DNA of 64,000 nt from Pseudomonas sp. 10S4 (GTDB taxonomy: Bacteria; Pseudomonadota; Gammaproteobacteria; Pseudomonadales; Pseudomonadaceae). Both the position numbers and the translations under genes were made by a program. The DNA lies in assembly GCF_034344865.1 (NCBI RefSeq), contig NZ_CP133774.1, positions 6,262,001 to 6,326,000 on the forward strand, in the 5' to 3' direction. Below the pieces are notes generated by a model. The model saw only the letters and a program-made list of their open reading frames with translations, was not told where the DNA came from and did no database searches. Positions 1-9,319 of this stretch are shown here, piece after piece (the stretch's first letter is position 1; every line of letters begins with the position of its first letter).

Positions 1-347
1 GCCTCGCGTGCATACCCTTTGCGCTGATGAGCCGGGCTGAGTGATAGACCGAACTCGATTGAATCCGCCGTCGTTGCTGGAAACCGTACTCCGAAGTCGC
101 CGATCAACTCACCGGTTTGCTTGCTGCGGATGGCAAGCTGGCACCACTCGCCGGCTTGGCCAAATTTTATGTTCGACTGCTCTGAAATAAAGTCGGCCGC
201 CTCTTTGACACTGGAAGGTTGCCAGCCTTGGTACCTGGCCACCGTGGGATCCCCACGATATTCAAATAGAGCTTTTGCGTCGTTTTGAGCAAGCGCATCA
301 AGTACTAACCGCTCCGTCTCGATCACTGGGTCTATGTTTTGCACCAC
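1..347 (-). CDS. GNAT N-acetyltransferase, RimJ/RimL type (3' part cut by window edge)
   Basis: Reverse-strand frame open from a GTG start at 347 (or the adjacent GTG at 344) to the window edge. The translation opens VQNIDPVIETERLVLDAL, the N-terminus typical of RimJ/RimL-like acetyltransferases. It runs on to HQRKGYAREA, which matches the acetyl-CoA pyrophosphate-binding motif A. About 115 residues are visible and the C-terminal third lies outside the window. The family transfers acetyl from acetyl-CoA to an amine, but the substrate cannot be told. No ATG is available in frame before a stop at 369-371, so the GTG choice rests on the frame and on a purine-rich stretch just upstream. Confidence 0.75.
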   Translation of the reverse strand, partial: MVQNIDPVIETERLVLDALAQNDAKALFEYRGDPTVARYQGWQPSSVKEAADFISEQSNIKFGQAGEWCQLAIRSKQTGELIGDFGVRFPATTADSIEFGLSLSPAHQRKGYARE

Positions 348-393
348 TCTGCGCGCCTTTTTTGGGATCTAATCGTGTATTGGGTCGAGATAA

Positions 394-436
394 GGGGACA
401 GATTTAATTACCACCAAGCGTAAATAAACCTGTCTC
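394..436. terminator. Imperfect hairpin with GACAG-TTTA arms
   Basis: GGGACAGATTTAATTA (395-410) pairs imperfectly with TAAATAAACCTGTCTC (421-436) across a 10-nt loop. It lies between the galactose dehydrogenase stop and the GNAT start, both read leftward, so it may end gal transcription. A similar arm sequence occurs in the hairpin at 42529-42577. Terminator function is inferred from position only. Confidence 0.35.
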
Positions 437-444
437 GCTTTTCT

Positions 445-1371
445 CTAATCGTAAAACGGCTCAACCAACGCCCGACTGCCGACAAAAAAGCTATCGGCAA
501 CCAGTCGCAGCGGTTGGAGGTCCAGGTCACTGGTTTTGTCGGCAATCAGCTGTTGAAAATGTCGATACACCGCCGCGTACTCGCCCTCCTCCGAGACGGC
601 TTGGCGCACCCCGTCAATACTCAGCAGTGCGCCGCCGTTGTCCAGTCGCAGGATGCCTTCGGTGCAGCGAATCTCGATGCTCCAGAGTTCATCATGACCG
701 TGGTCGAAATCAAACTCCGCGCGGACATCGAGGTGGCGCGCGTCAGACATCTTGATGGAAGCGGCAATAGGCGACTGGCAGTTGCCGGGGACTCGCAGTT
801 CGGCAGACTCAACGAACAGCGGCAGCGCCAATAGATGGGTTGCAATCGACAAGGCATTGATACCGGGATCGAAGACGCCCAGGCCGCCGGGTTGCCAGAT
901 CCATGTCTGGCCGGGGTGCCACTTGCGCACGTCTTCCTTCCAGTCGATCTGCACGCTTTGCAGGGTGCGGCTGGCCAGCCAGTCACGGGCCGCTTCGATG
1001 CCGGGCGCGTAGCGTGAATGCCAGGCGAACAAACCGCTAACGCCCTGCTCCCCGACCTGATTCACCAGTGCCATCGCTTCACCCAAGGTGGCGCACGGCG
1101 GTTTTTCTACCAGCACGTGTTTGCCAGCGGCCAGCGCTTGCTGCACCAGAGCGAATCGTCCTTGCGGCGGAGTGCAAAACGCAATCGCATCGACCTGCGG
1201 GCCGTTTTCCAGCAGCTCGCTCAAAGACTGAAAGTTCTCAACCCCGGCGCAGGGCTGCCCTTGGGTTGCGACAGACACCAACTGGAACGCAGGGTTGGCG
1301 TTGATAGCGGGGACGTGTTGATCCTGGGCAATCTTGCCGTAGCCCACCAGACCGAGACGGATCGGTTGCAT
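445..1371 (-). CDS. gal: D-galactose 1-dehydrogenase (Gfo/Idh/MocA family)
   Basis: A 308-residue NAD(P)-dependent sugar dehydrogenase. The N-terminus IRLGLVGYGKIAQ is the Rossmann dinucleotide-binding loop. LVEKPPCAT near residue 95 carries the catalytic lysine of the EKP motif, and AWHSRYAPG and GGLGVFDPGINAL are typical of the C-terminal sheet domain. The sequence resembles, from memory, the D-galactose 1-dehydrogenase of P. fluorescens (EC 1.1.1.48), which oxidises D-galactose to galactonolactone; L-arabinose and D-fucose are also substrates in this family. Two consecutive ATGs (1374, 1371) are possible and I chose the second because relatives begin MQPIRLG. The gene stands alone with no sugar-transport or galactonate genes beside it in this window. 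Confidence 0.85.
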   Translation of the reverse strand: MQPIRLGLVGYGKIAQDQHVPAINANPAFQLVSVATQGQPCAGVENFQSLSELLENGPQVDAIAFCTPPQGRFALVQQALAAGKHVLVEKPPCATLGEAMALVNQVGEQGVSGLFAWHSRYAPGIEAARDWLASRTLQSVQIDWKEDVRKWHPGQTWIWQPGGLGVFDPGINALSIATHLLALPLFVESAELRVPGNCQSPIAASIKMSDARHLDVRAEFDFDHGHDELWSIEIRCTEGILRLDNGGALLSIDGVRQAVSEEGEYAAVYRHFQQLIADKTSDLDLQPLRLVADSFFVGSRALVEPFYD

Positions 1372-1504
1372 CAATGACTCCTGATTTTTTGTCTTGTTTT
1401 GGTCAGCGAACTGGCGAGATTACGTTTGTATGGCGAGGAAGTCATTGATGAAGTGCTTAGGTTCCATCTGGTGTGCGAGGTTGAGCGTTGTGGTTCGTAC
1501 TAAG

Positions 1505-1563
1505 GTCTGCTTTGGGGTCGAAAGCAGCCTGTCGCGAGAGGTAGAAATCGGTCAAAAGCAGTC
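1505..1563. repeat. Dispersed ~60-bp palindromic repeat, copy 1
   Basis: Near full-length copy of the intergenic palindrome found throughout this window. The left arm resembles CTGCTTTTGGCCGATTGC, the centre resembles TGCCTGTCGCGACAGGCA, and the right arm resembles GCAATCGGCCAAAAGCAG. Here the left arm reads TCTGCTTTGGGGTCGAAAGC and the right arm ends AAATCGGTCAAAAGCAGTC. It lies directly beside an IS1182 transposase fragment. Confidence 0.75.
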
Positions 1564-1572
1564 AGTCAGGAA

Positions 1573-1647
1573 CGACGGGGTCGACGCTGGGAGCATGAAG
1601 CCGTACTGGAAGAAATGCAGGACAGGTTGCGCAATGCGCCGGAGCTT
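1573..1647 (+). pseudogene. IS1182-family transposase fragment
   Basis: About 25 codons reading RRGRRWEHEAVLEEMQDRLR align with RRVKRWEHEAVVDAMQVRLE in the complete IS1182 transposase at 30266-31702 of this window. There is no start, and the homology stops at about 1647, just before the end of the DUF4157 pseudogene. It is a decayed insertion-sequence scrap beside a palindromic repeat copy. Confidence 0.75.
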
Positions 1648-1659
1648 CACTACCATCTT

Positions 1660-2254
1660 TCAGTAAGTCCCTTCCCGCACCCACCGCCTGACCTCAGCCT
1701 GTATGGCATAAGCCGGTGCCTCCACAGCATTGAAATCTTGTGTATAACGCTGGGCAAATCCTTCTACCCCCATTCCCGATACTGCTGCACATGCTTTAAT
1801 TCGTGAGCCCAGAGCGGGATGTTCTGCTCTGCGGTTTGAGCGTCCCGGAAGAGAATGATGTCGATCAGCGTCACGGCACCGACATCGGGGTTTTGCAGCA
1901 TGGCAGTGGCGGCATTGAGTTGGCCGTTGTCGCTGACTTTGTAGCGCGCGGCATCGAGGACACTGGGGTCGTACCAGCGCAGCAGTTGCTCCCGGATATG
2001 CAGTGGAATGGGTTGGGTGCCGGCGCTGGCTGCTTCGGCGCGGGCTTGGGTCAACCACAGCGCCAGTGCGGGTGCCGCGATCTGATAGATGCCATCAGGC
2101 AGGGGCCGAGCAGCGGCCCCAGGTCCGGCAGACAGACGCAGCCATCCAGGCACACTTGTTTCTCGCCAACCGGGCAGGCATTGGGCTGGGCTGGGACTTC
2201 AAGTGTCAGGCAAAGAACAAACAGCGCCACCAGGCGCGTGATGATGGGCGGCAT
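1660..2254 (-). pseudogene. DUF4157 (HExxH-like) exported protein, broken by two frameshifts
   Basis: Joining three frames gives a coherent protein of about 198 residues. It has a signal peptide (MPPIITRLVALFVLCLTLEV), a Cys-rich stretch (ACPVGEKQVCLDGCVCLPDL), a helical middle, and ALWAHELKHVQQYREWGVEGFAQRY, where HELKH fits the HExxH zinc motif of DUF4157 proteins. Frame is lost at GGGG 2102-2105 and again at CCCCC 1767-1771 (plus strand). In each case one extra base in the run restores the reading frame. An SD-like GGAG precedes the ATG at 2254. As written, the longest intact piece is residues of the second half only. It could be a true pseudogene or two base-call errors. Confidence 0.7.
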
Positions 2255-2483
2255 TGGGCGCTCCAGGGGCGGATGCAGCGCGAACAGTGGGTCACCATTG
2301 ATCGACGACCCGCATGGATTTAGCGTAGTCCCGAACCAAGCGCTCCCAATGTAATCGCAGGAAGCGTCAGACCGCTTTTCCTTCATTCTTGCGGCTCATA
2401 CTGGATCGGTCATAACTGGATCCGGGTTGCAGGAATGATTCAAGTCGCCGATAAGCAATGACTTCAAGGGAATGATTTGATCC

Positions 2484-3395
2484 ATGAGAGATGACCCCTA
2501 CTCACTGTCCATGCGCTTTCAGACGCCCGACCCTGGCATTGCCCCGCGCGAACGGGTGCCGATGCTTGCCCAAGAGCAAGCCTGGGCGCGTGAGCACGCA
2601 TCCGGGCACCGTTTCAGCTGGATCGCGGTGTTGCTGCCGCCGTTGTGCTTTGGGCCGCTTCTGCCGGGTATCGCGTTTTTACTGGGCCTGTTGCTCTATC
2701 GATCGTTATTCGCTCCTGGCCTGGATGTCGACCGGATTGTCGGAGACGCCTCTGGCTGGCTTGCGCTCGGGACGCTGCTTTTCACCGCGGCCTGGGTGTT
2801 ACGCAACTTTTTGCGCGATACACACGACCCGACCAAACGCTATTGGCAGTCCATCCCGGACCAAGGGCTGGTCGAGCTTGAGCGCCATACCTTGGTGTCT
2901 GGCACCAGCTTGTGGTCCTGCGACTATGATCCGGACTGCAACACCCTCATGCGATGGACAAACGGCAAGCTTGAATGCGTGCAAGACAGTGGTGTGTCGC
3001 AATGGGTTCTGGCCAAAACCACGGCCGGCCACTGGCTGGTACTCAAGGATGAATATCCGGGCAACTTCAGCTACGGACGGGTTGGGAAAATGCCCTCGCC
3101 AGACAAGCAAATGCAACCCGGCCAGGAACTGACGATCCCCTTTGCCCCCGGTACCAACCTCGCTCTCGGCCGGCGTTTCAGCGGCGCGCCGATGCCCTTG
3201 GTCGACACGCCCTATTGGGTGTCTGCCGATGAGCTCAAACGCCTTGTCGAGGTCGCCCATCACTGGACCTTTTTCCCTCCGGACCGCTACGCCGTGGTCA
3301 ACAATCAGGATGCCGAGTGGGTGCAACGGCTGGTGGACAGGGCTCAAGCCAGCGTCGGGCCCCAGTCGGCGCGACTCACCCCAACAGCGGTTTAG
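2484..3395 (+). CDS. Uncharacterised membrane protein
   Basis: A 303-residue protein I do not recognise. After a soluble N-terminus of about 40 residues there are two hydrophobic segments (around 42-72 and 88-106: WIAVLLPPLCFGPLLPGIAF and GWLALGTLLFTAAWVL). A long soluble domain follows, rich in Trp and Tyr, with motifs such as LWSCDYDPDCNTLMRW and GHWLVLKDEYPGNFSYG. The C-terminal part probably lies on one face of the inner membrane. A distant GGGA precedes the start. It does not overlap its neighbours and nothing nearby suggests a role. Confidence 0.75.
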   Translation: MRDDPYSLSMRFQTPDPGIAPRERVPMLAQEQAWAREHASGHRFSWIAVLLPPLCFGPLLPGIAFLLGLLLYRSLFAPGLDVDRIVGDASGWLALGTLLFTAAWVLRNFLRDTHDPTKRYWQSIPDQGLVELERHTLVSGTSLWSCDYDPDCNTLMRWTNGKLECVQDSGVSQWVLAKTTAGHWLVLKDEYPGNFSYGRVGKMPSPDKQMQPGQELTIPFAPGTNLALGRRFSGAPMPLVDTPYWVSADELKRLVEVAHHWTFFPPDRYAVVNNQDAEWVQRLVDRAQASVGPQSARLTPTAV

Positions 3396-3532
3396 TCATA
3401 TGATCGCACCCGGCGTCCCGGTTCTCGCACTCACCGCTCATGATCATTGATCGCAGCCCCACCGAACCTTTACCCGGCAACCACCGTCCGAGTTAGTGCA
3501 TTAATGCCCACCGCTCGCCGCGAGGTCCGCGC

Positions 3533-4423
3533 TTGAAAGCCGCCATCATCAAAAAATACCGTCTGGTCATCAAGACCATGGGCTATGTGGGCTGGGCCCT
3601 GTTCTGGTTGCTGCTCTGGGATATAGCCGTCACCGTGGACTTCATGCTGTTTCTCAACAGCAAAATCAACCTGCCGCTGATGCCTTTGACGTTGCTGGGC
3701 TCGGCGTTGGTGGTGCTGATCAGTTTTCGCAACAGCAGTGCCTACAATCGCTGGTGGGAAGCGCGCACGTTGTGGGGGGCGATGGTCAATAACTCCCGTA
3801 GCTTTGCGCGGCAGGTCCTGACGTTGCTGGATGACCCGGACAATGAAGTCAACCCGATGAAATCAACCCTGCTGCGCCGCCACGTGGCATATGTGAACTG
3901 CCTGGCCGCGCACCTGCGGGGGCAGCCTAGTCCGGACGAGATACGTGCGTTTATTCCCGCCGAGGAGTTCGCCCGCAGCGGCACCACCAATAACTTTGCC
4001 AACGATATCCTCAACGGTTCCGCGGCGCTGCTGGCCCAGGAATACAAGGCCGGGCGCCTGGATAGTATTCGCCTGGCACGGCTGGAGTCGACCCTGGTTG
4101 ATCTGTCCAACAGCCAGGGCGGAATGGAGCGGATTGCCAATACGCCGCTGCCCTACCCTTACGTCTATTTTCCACGGCTGTTTATTTCGCTGTTCTGCCT
4201 GATTGTGCCGGTGGGGCTAGTCGAGTCCCTAGGCTGGTTTACCCCACTGGCCTCGACGGTGGTGGGCTTCATGCTGCTGGCCATCGAACGCATCGGCACC
4301 GATCTGCAAAGCCCGTTCCGCGACAGCGAACACCAGATCCAGATGGAAACCCTCTGCGAAACCATCGAGAAAAACCTGCAGTCGATGCAGCGTGATTCGC
4401 TGGGTGGCGATCGACTCAGCTAA
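3533..4423 (+). CDS. Bestrophin-family (YneE-like) anion channel
   Basis: A 296-residue bacterial bestrophin homologue. These form pentameric ion channels in the inner membrane. Hydrophobic helices occur near residues 15-35, 45-65, 205-225 and 232-250. The family signature SFRNSSAYNRWWEARTLWG is at about 65-83, and PYPYVYFPRLFISLFC leads into the third membrane segment. The start is TTG at 3533 with GAGGT seven bases upstream. No in-frame ATG gives the conserved MKAAIIKKYR start. A ten-codon ATG reading frame (3504-3536) ends in TGA overlapping this TTG, which may couple translation. Confidence 0.85.
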   Translation: MKAAIIKKYRLVIKTMGYVGWALFWLLLWDIAVTVDFMLFLNSKINLPLMPLTLLGSALVVLISFRNSSAYNRWWEARTLWGAMVNNSRSFARQVLTLLDDPDNEVNPMKSTLLRRHVAYVNCLAAHLRGQPSPDEIRAFIPAEEFARSGTTNNFANDILNGSAALLAQEYKAGRLDSIRLARLESTLVDLSNSQGGMERIANTPLPYPYVYFPRLFISLFCLIVPVGLVESLGWFTPLASTVVGFMLLAIERIGTDLQSPFRDSEHQIQMETLCETIEKNLQSMQRDSLGGDRLS

Positions 4424-4555
4424 TCCCGACACAACGCGGCGCAGACAAAAAAAACGGCAGCCAGTGAATTATTCGGTGTCTTCTTGTATCTGAACCAATG
4501 AGTGCGTGCCTGTAAAACGATGGCATCGAGATGGATCAGCGACAGGGAAATCCGC

Positions 4556-6058
4556 ATGAAATCAAGCAAGAAAGCCGTTAATCCCATCGGGTTGAAAGAC
4601 ATCACCATTGTCGACGACGCCAAGATGCGCAAGGCGATCACAGCCGCCGCACTGGGCAATGCCATGGAATGGTTCGACTTCGGCGTCTATGGCTTTGTCG
4701 CCTATGTGCTCGGCAAGGTGTTCTTTCCCGACGCCTCCCCCAGCGTGCAGATGATTGCCGCGCTGGGCACCTTCTCGGTGCCGTTCCTGATCCGTCCTTT
4801 GGGCGGTCTGTTCTTCGGTTCATTAGGCGACAAATATGGTCGGCAGAAAGTTCTGGCGGCCACCATCGTGATCATGTCCCTCAGCACATTCGCCATCGGG
4901 CTGATTCCGTCCTATGCCTCGATCGGCATCTGGGCCCCCATCCTGCTGTTGCTGGCCAAGATGGCCCAAGGCTTCTCGGTGGGCGGCGAATACACCGGCG
5001 CCTCGATCTTCGTCGCCGAGTATGCCCCGGACCGCAAGCGCGGCTTTCTCGGGAGCTGGCTGGACTTCGGCTCTATCGCCGGTTTTGTACTCGGTGCAGG
5101 CCTGGTGGTGCTGATTTCCGCGGTGATAGGCGAAGAGCAATTCCAGGCGTGGGGCTGGCGCCTGCCCTTCTTCCTCGCCTTGCCCCTGGGCATGATCGGT
5201 CTCTACTTGCGTAACGCACTCGAAGAGACCCCGGCCTTTCAGCAGCATGTAGAAAAGCTCGAGCAAGGTGATCGTGAAGGTTTGGCGCGCGGACCGAAAG
5301 TGTCCTTCAAGGAAGTCGCCACCAAGCACTGGCGCAGCCTGATGACCTGCATCGGCGTGGTGGCCGTCACCAACGTCACCTACTACATGCTGCTCACCTA
5401 CATGCCGAGCTACCTCTCGCACAACCTGCACTACAGCGAAAACCATGGGGTGTTGATCATCATCGCGATCATGGTCGGCATGTTGTTCGTACAGCCCATG
5501 ATCGGCTTTATCAGCGACAAAATTGGCCGCCGGCCGTTCATCCTCTTCGGCAGCATCGCGCTGTTCTGCCTCGCCATTCCGGCCTTTATGCTGATCAACA
5601 GCGGCAAGCTCGGGCTGATTTTTTCGGGGCTGCTGATCATTGCCGTCGTGCTCAACTTCTTCATCGGCGTAATGGCGTCGACCCTTCCGGCAATGTTCCC
5701 CACTCACATCCGCTACAGCGCTCTGGCCAGTGCCTTCAACGTCTCAGTGCTGATTGCAGGCCTGACCCCGACCGCAGTGGCCTGGCTGGTGGAAAGCACC
5801 AATGACCTGTACATGCCGGCGTACTACCTGATGGTGATCGCCGTGGTGGGCCTGGTGACCGGCATAACCATGAAAGAAACCGCCAACCAGCCCCTGCGTG
5901 GTGCCGCTCCGGCAGCTTCTGATATTGAGGAAGCGAAAGAGCTGCTGCAGGAGCATGAAGACAATATTGAACAGAAGATCGAAGACATCGACGCTGAAAT
6001 CGCCGCGCTGGAAGCCAAGCGCAAGAACCTGGTGCAGCAGCACCCGCGCATCAACTGA
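4556..6058 (+). CDS. proP: ProP-like MFS osmolyte/proton symporter
   Basis: A 500-residue MHS-family major facilitator protein. GNAMEWFDFGVYGFVA in TM1, GDKYGRQKVL between TM2 and TM3, and GGEYTGASIFVAEYAPDRKRG before TM5 are family signatures. The C-terminus (EAKELLQEHEDNIEQKIEDI and ALEAKRKNL) is a heptad coiled coil like that of E. coli ProP, which imports proline and glycine betaine with H+ under osmotic stress. The ATG at 4556 has AGGGA eight bases upstream and gives the usual N-terminus. A longer GTG start at 4502 is unlikely. An osmoregulatory role is inferred from family and coiled coil. Confidence 0.85.
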   Translation: MKSSKKAVNPIGLKDITIVDDAKMRKAITAAALGNAMEWFDFGVYGFVAYVLGKVFFPDASPSVQMIAALGTFSVPFLIRPLGGLFFGSLGDKYGRQKVLAATIVIMSLSTFAIGLIPSYASIGIWAPILLLLAKMAQGFSVGGEYTGASIFVAEYAPDRKRGFLGSWLDFGSIAGFVLGAGLVVLISAVIGEEQFQAWGWRLPFFLALPLGMIGLYLRNALEETPAFQQHVEKLEQGDREGLARGPKVSFKEVATKHWRSLMTCIGVVAVTNVTYYMLLTYMPSYLSHNLHYSENHGVLIIIAIMVGMLFVQPMIGFISDKIGRRPFILFGSIALFCLAIPAFMLINSGKLGLIFSGLLIIAVVLNFFIGVMASTLPAMFPTHIRYSALASAFNVSVLIAGLTPTAVAWLVESTNDLYMPAYYLMVIAVVGLVTGITMKETANQPLRGAAPAASDIEEAKELLQEHEDNIEQKIEDIDAEIAALEAKRKNLVQQHPRIN

Positions 6059-6101
6059 CGGGGAAACCCGTGGGCGTTTGGGGAAGTCGTCCTAACGCCC
6101 A
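6058..6101. terminator. Stem-loops between convergent genes
   Basis: ACGGG-gaaa-CCCGT (6058-6071) is followed by TGGGCGTT (6071-6078) pairing perfectly with AACGCCCA (6094-6101). They sit between the convergent ProP-like and GGDEF/EAL genes and overlap the stop of the latter. There is no T-run, so termination is inferred from position. Confidence 0.4.
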
Positions 6102-8988
6102 ACCAGGGTTGTCGCCAACAACGCCTCCAACCCCATCGGCTTGGCAAAATAATAACCCTGAGCCTGCCCTGCGCCCATTTCCCGCAGCAAGACCAGCGTC
6201 GCTTCATCCTCGACACCTTCTGCCACCACACTCAGGTCTAGCGATTCAGCCATGCGCACAATCGCCCGGACGATCGCGCGACTGCGAGGACTGGAGGTCA
6301 GTTCGAGGATGAACGACTTGTCGATCTTCAAGCCGCTGAAACGGTATTGATGCACATAGCTCAGGGATGAAAACCCGGCACCGAAGTCATCGAGCACCAC
6401 CGACATGCCGTTGTCGGCCAGTTGCTGCATGGTCCGTCGGGCCATCGCCGGCTCGGCGACCAGCGCGCCTTCAGTCAACTCCAGGCAAATCCGCGACGGC
6501 GCGACCCCGTGCCGCGCCAACAGTGCAAGCACATCACTGACGAAGTCCGGACGCGTCATGCTGTAGCTCGAGCAATTGACGTGCACCGGCGGCCAATTGG
6601 CGTGTTGGGGTTGTGCGAGGATCACGGCAATGCTGTTCAGCATGTACAAATCCAGTCGACCGATCAGACGCAAACCCTCGACATCCGGCAAAAACTCGCC
6701 CGGTGCAATCACCCGGCCGCCCGGCTGATGCCAGCGGATCAGCGCTTCAAGGGCCAACAGTTCGCCGCTTTCAACGCTGACAATCGGCTGGAAATACGGC
6801 AGCAGCTCGTCGGTACGTTTGAGCGCATTGCGCAACGCGCCTTCACGCTCGACCTGATCCGAGACTTCACGGCGCACTTCCTGGTTGAACACCGCGTAGC
6901 TGTCGCGTCCGGCACTCTTGACCCGGTACATCGCCGCATCGGCATCGCGCAGCAAGTCGGCAGGCTCGTGGTGGAACTGACTATCGGCGCTGACAATACC
7001 GATACTGCAGGACGAAAAAACTTCATGGCCATTGATGAAAAACGGCAGGTCGAACGCCACCAAAATCCGTTCGGCGATTTCGATCACCACGTCCAGCGGC
7101 GCCTCGGGAGCGAGCACCGAAAACTCATCACCCCCAGGCGCGCCAGCATGTCGGTGTCGCGCAGACAACCGCGCAAACGCTGGGCGGCCTGCATCAACAG
7201 CAGGTCGCCAAAATGGTGGCCGAGGCTGTCGTTGACGACCTTGAAGCGGTCGAGGTCGATGAACATCACCGCCAGGTGCCCGCCTTCGCTGCCGAACCGC
7301 GACCAGGCCAGATTGAGGCGCTGCTGCAGGTAGGTACGATTCGGTAGCCCGGTCAGCGCATCGTGGGAGTTTTCGTGTTGCAACTTGGCATTGGCGTGAT
7401 CGAGCTCGCGGGTGCGGTTCTGCACCCGGGCTTCCAGCTTGAGGTTGGCGGCATGGATCGCTTCGGCGGCCGTGCGGCGCGACAACGCTGTATCTATGTG
7501 CCGCGACACGAACGTCAGCAGTTCCTGGTCACGCAGGGTATAGCGCACCTGCGAGGTATAACTTTGCACCGCAAGTACGCCACGCACCACTTCGCCATCG
7601 AACAATGGAATGCCCAGCCAGGAGTAGGAGCGGAAATACACTTCGGAAAGTTCGATTTCACCGTGCGCAGACAATCGCTCAGCCTCGCCGGCGTCAATCA
7701 GGCAAGGTCGACGCTGACGGATAACATACTCGGTCAAGCCACGGCACCCACGCCGTGCCACCGGACAGGTCGTCTGCCGCTCATCTATGTAATACGGAAA
7801 GGTCACTTCACTGATCGCATCGTCGAACAGCGCAATGTAGAAGTTCTGCGCGAACAGCAGATCACCGACGATGCCATGCAAGGTTTGAAACAACTCAGCC
7901 ATGTCACCAGGCTGGCTCGACAGTTCAGCAATCTGGAACAGTGCGCTCTGTAGATGTTCGGCGCGCTCTCGGTCTGCCACTTCCTGCCTCAAGGCATCGT
8001 TGAGTGCCGAAAGCTCCAGGGTGCGACGCATCACCGTCTCTTCCAGATCCGCTCGATGCAGAATCCGGTCCAGCGCCATGGCCACGTGGCGGGCCACCAC
8101 CAGAAACAGCGCGCGGTCTTCAGCGCTGTAGATACGAGAAACGTCGTAGACCTGCATGGCAAGCATGCCAAACACATCATCCGAGGCATTTTTCAACGGT
8201 GCGCCCATCCAGAACTCGGGACGATCACCGATGCAGTAGAAGCGGCCTTCGGCCTGAGCGGCGAGAATGCCGGCGGCGTCGATCAGCAACGGCTGGCCCG
8301 TGGTCAACACCTGGCCGGTCAACGACAGGTGCGAACGATCAAGGTATTCGTAGTTCTCTGACTCCAGGGCATCCACGTCGATGATGTCGACGTAATACGG
8401 GTAGTCAATCTTGCCGCTGTGCGGGTCATACAGCGCGAGATAGAAGTTTTCGGCATCGATCAGGCTCGCCAGCAATTGGTGAACCCCCACCAGAAACACT
8501 GACCGGTCGCGGGTCGAACTGGCCAGGTAGGTAATTTCATACAGCACACGCTGAGTAATCTGCGCGCGGGCAAGGGTATCGGTCTGTACCTGAATGCCCA
8601 GGCGCTGGGCAAACGCGGCGAGCGCCGGCTCCGCGGCATCGTTGACGGGCGCGAGTAGCCAACCCAGCACCGTTTCGCCTCTACCGGTCGGCCAGCGGTG
8701 CAAGCGCCGGGTCAGGCAAAAGGCTTCAAACTCTTCATTCACAATGATTGACGGCCATCGCACCCGTGGGTCGCCCTGCCCGACTAAATGCATTTGTTCA
8801 CCGGCGCGATAAACCACCCACGCGGTGGTATGGGAACCGTTGCGCGCTGAGTCCAGCAATTGCTCGATCGTATCTTCGTTGCCGGCGCAGGCCATGCCGA
8901 CAGTATCCGGGTTCTCTTTTGGTTGAGAGGCAACAACGTCGCAATCGTTCGATTGTCGCGGGGAGTCGGTCAATGGACGAAAACTCAT
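6092..8988 (-). pseudogene. GAF-GAF-GGDEF-EAL cyclic-di-GMP protein, split by one frameshift
   Basis: Reading across a single frame change gives a protein of about 965 residues. It contains an N-terminal region, two GAF-like sensor domains (about 145-300 and 360-505), a GGDEF domain and an EAL domain. The first frame runs from ATG 8988 (GGAG upstream) to DTDMLARLG, and the other frame continues GGDEFSVLAPEA. Adding one C to CCCCC at 7131-7135 restores ARLGGDEF. RDTD five residues before GGDEF is an inhibitory-site motif. The EAL part keeps LEALIRW and DDFGAGFSSL, so phosphodiesterase activity is plausible. As written, the N-terminal product ends within GGDEF and a separate start would be needed for EAL. 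It is either a split gene or a sequencing error. Confidence 0.8.
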
Positions 8989-9137
8989 CAGCGCTCCCTG
9001 AGCCAGAAACTGGCGATACTCACTTATTGTTTGCTAGCAATGTGCCAGTGATCTTCCCGTTTAAAGCTTATAGAGGGTTTTTTCAATCGTTTTATTCGCT
9101 TTGGTGCCAACTAAGGGACGGACGACGAGTTATTCGC

Positions 9138-9297
9138 TACTTGTTGTCCAGGACAACCTTTTCGACGGTGAGGTGTTTGATCGCCGCAAATGGCGCGAGA
9201 TCCGCGGCGGCGTTTGTAGAAGTGACCAAACGCCTCTCGCGCTCGACGGGTTTCCAGTGTTGCCAGGTATCCCGGCAGATTGAATGGATGCGACTGG
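9138..9297 (-). pseudogene. Possible gene remnant upstream of the GGDEF/EAL gene
   Basis: The 331-base gap 8989-9319 has no clear gene. Within it a reverse frame of about 52 codons reads TWQHWKPVERERRLVTSTNA and then AADLAPFAAIKHLTVEKVVL before a TAG. It looks protein-like but has no start codon and I do not recognise it. The part nearest the GGDEF/EAL gene is AT-rich and could hold its promoter. Confidence 0.2.
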
Positions 9298-9319
9298 ATC
9301 AAGATGACCGAAGCTATTC

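Noticed and set aside
4823..5707. 294-codon reverse frame opposite the ProP-like gene
   Set aside because: His- and Glu-rich translation typical of the antisense of membrane proteins.
6422..7333. 303-codon plus-strand frame opposite the EAL/GGDEF region
   Set aside because: Antisense to conserved EAL motifs; no support.
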